Source: Bacteroidetes bacterium GWA2_31_9b
GTDB lineage: Bacteria; Bacteroidota; Bacteroidia; Bacteroidales; UBA12077
DNA: 10,277 nt
Assembly: GCA_001769005.1 (NCBI GenBank)
Contig: MENE01000009.1
Location: 1-10,277 of the forward strand
Direction of reading: 5' to 3'
Made by a program: the position numbers and the translations under genes. Positions 7,031 through 10,277 of the stretch are shown piece after piece (position 1 is the stretch's first letter; every line of letters begins with the position of its first letter). Below the pieces are notes generated by a model. That model searched no databases, was not told where the DNA came from, and saw nothing but the letters and a program-made list of their open reading frames with translations.

Positions 7031-10000
7031 ATGAGAATAAAGTTATTTATCATTTCATTCATTTTACTTTCTTTTATTTGTCGGGCTCAGGATAAATCTA
7101 TTGAAAGAGTTATTCACTGGCAATTACCTCGAACAATTTCGAATTATATCAACATTGAAGACAAGAGTATTGATAAAAAAACATTTCTGTTTTTTGAAAA
7201 AGCGACTTATCCTGATGAAAAAACAAATCTCCCGTATTATTTTGAATTATTAAAAGTAAATTCTCCAAATACTCATGTTTCGATTACAGATATAAAAACA
7301 GAAAAATTAAATTCTGATGAATTGAAAATCGTATCAAATACAAAATTTAATGATAATATTGAATTCAAATATACTATTCAGTATCAACGAAAACAACCTT
7401 ATATTTCATTAACAATTTTACCATTTATTAAAAATAAACAATCGAATCAGATAGAAAAAATTATATCGTTTAAAGTAATTCTGAGTTCTGAGAAAATTCC
7501 TGAACAATCAAATAAATATTATTCTACATTTTTTAATTCTGAATCTGTATTAAAAAATGGCAAATGGGTAAAAATTAAATTAAATAGTGATGGAATATAT
7601 AAATTAACATACTCAGAATTAATAAGTATGGGATTTTCAAATCCTGAAAATATTAAAATTTTTGGAAATTCTGAAGGATTATTACCAATATCAAATTCAG
7701 AATCTTGCCAGGATGACTTAATTCAAAATGCAATTTACATTGATAAAGGAAGCGATGGTACTTTTAATTCGAATGATTATATTCTATTTCTTGGAAAAAG
7801 TCCACATCAATGGCAATATGATGAAGGTGAAAATTTTTATTCATTAATTAAACACATTTACTCAGATTACAATTATTACTTTTTAACAACTGATGGTGGA
7901 TTAAATAATTATATTCAAAATATTGTTTCTCCTACAGGTTCAATCATAGAAAACGTTACTTCATTTACAGATTGCAAGCATTATGAATCTGATTTAATTA
8001 ATTTAGTAAAATCGGGTCAGTTATGGCTAGGTGAGAATTTTGATATTACAACGAGTTATGATTTCAGTTTTAATTTTCCAAATTTAATAAAAACTAGTCC
8101 AATTTATTTGAAATCTGATATTGCTGCTCGTTCTGGGGTTCTATCTGCTTTTTCTATTAAATCTGGTTCAACTACCATATCAACACCCACTATTGCAGCC
8201 GTTAACTTAAGCTCATATACATCAACTTATGCAAATATAGTTAGTACATCGGGTAGTTTTACAAGCCAATCAGATCAGGTAAATATCAATATAACTTATA
8301 ATAAACCATCTGCTTCATCTGAAGGTTGGCTCGATTATATTACTTTAAATGCACCTCGGCAGCTAAAAATGAGCGAAAACCAAATTATATTCAGATATTT
8401 CAATACAAGCGCATTACCGAAAATTATTCAATTTACTTTACAAAATGCAACAGCAGATACAAAAATATGGAATATTACTGATGTTAATCAGCCAACAAAT
8501 CTTGAAATCTCAGCATTACAAACAGGTAGCTATATAACTTGTAAAGTATATGTACAACCTGGAATGAATGAATTTATTGCATTTAATACTGTAGAATATC
8601 TTTCTGCAACAATAGTTGGAAATATTGAAAATCAGAATTTACATGCTTTAGATCATTCTGATATGATAATAGTTACGCATCCTGATTTTATATCACAAGC
8701 AAACCAACTGGCCGACATCCATTCAACACAAGATAACCTGAGTGTTGTTGTTGTAACACCTGAGCAGATTTATAATGAATTTTCATCGGGAACTCCCGAT
8801 GCAACTGCTATTCGAAATTTCGCACGCATGATTTACAATAGACCATCAGCTACTGATACTTTAAAATATTTACTTTTACTTGGCGATGGTTCTTATGATC
8901 ATAAATCAATAAGTGCACAAAATACAAGTTATGTTTTTACTTATCAATCCATAAATTCGTTAAACCCTACTACATCATTTGTTACTGATGATTTCTTCGG
9001 GCTTCTCGATCCAACTGATAACATTGAAGAGGGAAATTCGGGTTTAGTTGATATTGGAATTGGGCGTTTACCTGTTCAATCATCAACAGAAGCTCAAGAT
9101 ATTATAAATAAAATTAATATCTATTCAAATCCATCGAATTATGGTAACTGGTTAAACTCTATTTGCTTTATTGGTGACGATGAAGATAACAATTTACATA
9201 TGGAGGATGCCGACAGGTTAGCCACACGAGTTGATACAACATATCAACATTTTTATATTAACAAGATTTATCTTGATGCATTTCCACAAACATCATCGGC
9301 AATTGACGAAAGTTACCCGGAGGTAAATCAATTAATAAATGATGCAGTAAATAATGGGATTTTATTGTTTAACTATACAGGGCATGGAGGCGAAAGTGGA
9401 CTGGCTCATGAACGGATTCTAACTATTGACAATATTAACTCGTGGAAAAACAAAACCAAGCTGGCAATTTTTATGACCGCAACTTGTGAATTCAGCAGGT
9501 TCGATGATCACAACCTGATTTCTGCCGGAGAATTAGTTTTATTAAATCCAAACGGAGGAGCTATAGCATTGTTTTCTACAACCAGATTGGTTTATTCTAG
9601 TCCCAATTATATTCTGAATAACAATTTCTTTAATTATGTTTTTGAAAAAGATTACAAAGGAAATTTCAGAGCTTTTGGTGATATCATCAGATTAGCTAAA
9701 AATACATCTGGAACCGGAAATAATAAAAGAAACTTTACTTTATTAGGAGATCCCGCTTTAAAAATTCCATTTCCCCAGTTTACAGTTATTACCGATTCAA
9801 TAAATTCAAATAGTGTAACCGAATATACCGATACATTAAAGGCACTTCAAAAAGTAACAATTTCAGGACATATTACTGACGAAAACAATCTATTTATTTC
9901 AAATTACAATGGAATTATTTATCCTTTGGTTTTAGATAAGAAAAAAACAATTACAACACTTGGAAACGACGGTGACACACCTATGAATTTTACTTTACAA

Positions 10001-10277
10001 AATAATATTATTTATAAAGGAAAGGCAAGTGTTACTAATGGCAGATTTAAATATACTTTTATTGTTCCAAAAGACATCTCATACAGTTTTGGTAATGGAA
10101 AAATTAGTTATTTTTCTTCCGGATTAAATGACTTTGCCATGGGTTATTTTAACAAATTTATAATTGGAGGTTCGTCCGATTCATCATCTATTGATAATAT
10201 TGGTCCTTCGATAAACTTATATATGAATGATGAAAATTTTATTTCAGGTGGTATTACAAATCAAAATCCCAAATTAT
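7031..10277 (+). CDS. porU: type IX secretion system sortase PorU (C25 peptidase family), C-terminus cut by window end
   Basis: The frame is open from the ATG to the window edge: 1082 complete codons with no stop. A Sec signal peptide (MRIKLFIISFILLSFICRA) precedes a probable cleavage before Q20. An N-terminal beta region includes GKWVKIKLNSDGIYKLTYSE (177-196), typical of PorU. The C25 gingipain-like domain runs from about 545 (MIIVTHPDF) to LGDPALKIP (905-913). It contains LLGDGSYDH (616-624), the catalytic His motif YTGHGGE (H785) and the catalytic Cys motif TATCEFSRFDD (C819). A later Ig-like/beta region and DNIGPSINLYMND near the edge are also PorU-typical. PorU is the outer-membrane-bound transpeptidase that removes the C-terminal signal from T9SS cargo and links cargo to anionic LPS. 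Roughly 100-200 residues should be missing. The tyrosine/asparagine-rich composition matches the neighbours, with no sign of transfer. Transcription is divergent from the PorP-like gene. Confidence 0.95.
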   Translation, partial: MRIKLFIISFILLSFICRAQDKSIERVIHWQLPRTISNYINIEDKSIDKKTFLFFEKATYPDEKTNLPYYFELLKVNSPNTHVSITDIKTEKLNSDELKIVSNTKFNDNIEFKYTIQYQRKQPYISLTILPFIKNKQSNQIEKIISFKVILSSEKIPEQSNKYYSTFFNSESVLKNGKWVKIKLNSDGIYKLTYSELISMGFSNPENIKIFGNSEGLLPISNSESCQDDLIQNAIYIDKGSDGTFNSNDYILFLGKSPHQWQYDEGENFYSLIKHIYSDYNYYFLTTDGGLNNYIQNIVSPTGSIIENVTSFTDCKHYESDLINLVKSGQLWLGENFDITTSYDFSFNFPNLIKTSPIYLKSDIAARSGVLSAFSIKSGSTTISTPTIAAVNLSSYTSTYANIVSTSGSFTSQSDQVNINITYNKPSASSEGWLDYITLNAPRQLKMSENQIIFRYFNTSALPKIIQFTLQNATADTKIWNITDVNQPTNLEISALQTGSYITCKVYVQPGMNEFIAFNTVEYLSATIVGNIENQNLHALDHSDMIIVTHPDFISQANQLADIHSTQDNLSVVVVTPEQIYNEFSSGTPDATAIRNFARMIYNRPSATDTLKYLLLLGDGSYDHKSISAQNTSYVFTYQSINSLNPTTSFVTDDFFGLLDPTDNIEEGNSGLVDIGIGRLPVQSSTEAQDIINKINIYSNPSNYGNWLNSICFIGDDEDNNLHMEDADRLATRVDTTYQHFYINKIYLDAFPQTSSAIDESYPEVNQLINDAVNNGILLFNYTGHGGESGLAHERILTIDNINSWKNKTKLAIFMTATCEFSRFDDHNLISAGELVLLNPNGGAIALFSTTRLVYSSPNYILNNNFFNYVFEKDYKGNFRAFGDIIRLAKNTSGTGNNKRNFTLLGDPALKIPFPQFTVITDSINSNSVTEYTDTLKALQKVTISGHITDENNLFISNYNGIIYPLVLDKKKTITTLGNDGDTPMNFTLQNNIIYKGKASVTNGRFKYTFIVPKDISYSFGNGKISYFSSGLNDFAMGYFNKFIIGGSSDSSSIDNIGPSINLYMNDENFISGGITNQNPKL

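Noticed and set aside
7031..7090. PorU as a lipoprotein because of Cys in SFIC near the signal peptide end
   Set aside because: The residues before the Cys do not form a lipobox, and a normal signal peptidase I site (CRA before Q) follows directly.

Overview
The window looks like a piece of a Bacteroidota chromosome. The DNA is strongly AT-rich. No start codon has a clear Shine-Dalgarno sequence; each is preceded by an A/T-rich leader. The best promoter matches are of the Bacteroidota type (-7 box TAnnTTTG, -33 box TTG). It also carries parts of the type IX secretion system (T9SS), which is confined to this phylum. The order or genus cannot be told from the sequence. No mobile element, CRISPR array, tRNA or rRNA gene was seen, and coding density is high.

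Left part (1-2964, plus strand): the last 57 codons of a tRNA methylthiotransferase (MtaB), then a tight three-gene run: an inositol-monophosphatase-family enzyme, an LpxL-type lysophospholipid/lipid A acyltransferase, and a family 2 glycosyltransferase. The gaps inside this run are 4 and 15 nt, so it is probably one envelope-glycolipid transcription unit. It meets murF tail to tail with only 10 nt between the stop codons.

Middle part (2975-6877, minus strand): in transcription order, a PorP/SprF-family outer-membrane protein, the T9SS/gliding lipoprotein GldJ, and the peptidoglycan enzyme MurF. A perfect 12-bp hairpin with T tracts on both sides separates gldJ from murF. gldJ has its own good promoter match.

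Right part (7031-10277, plus strand): a divergent porU, the T9SS sortase of the C25 (gingipain-like) peptidase family. The His and Cys catalytic motifs are present and the reading frame is open to the window edge, so its C-terminus is missing. The 153-bp region between the PorP-like gene and porU holds both outward promoters and an inverted repeat that may be an operator.

How the genes relate: murF-gldJ-porU is a known conserved neighbourhood in T9SS-bearing Bacteroidota. PorU cleaves the C-terminal sorting domain of T9SS cargo and attaches the cargo to anionic LPS. GldJ supports the periplasmic/outer-membrane T9SS and gliding apparatus. PorP/SprF proteins are T9SS outer-membrane partners. 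The neighbouring acyltransferase and glycosyltransferase could help make the surface glycolipid, but this rests only on proximity. The most distinctive local features are the PorP-like gene lying between porU and gldJ, the operator-like repeat in the divergent region, and the two-sided terminator placed directly before murF.
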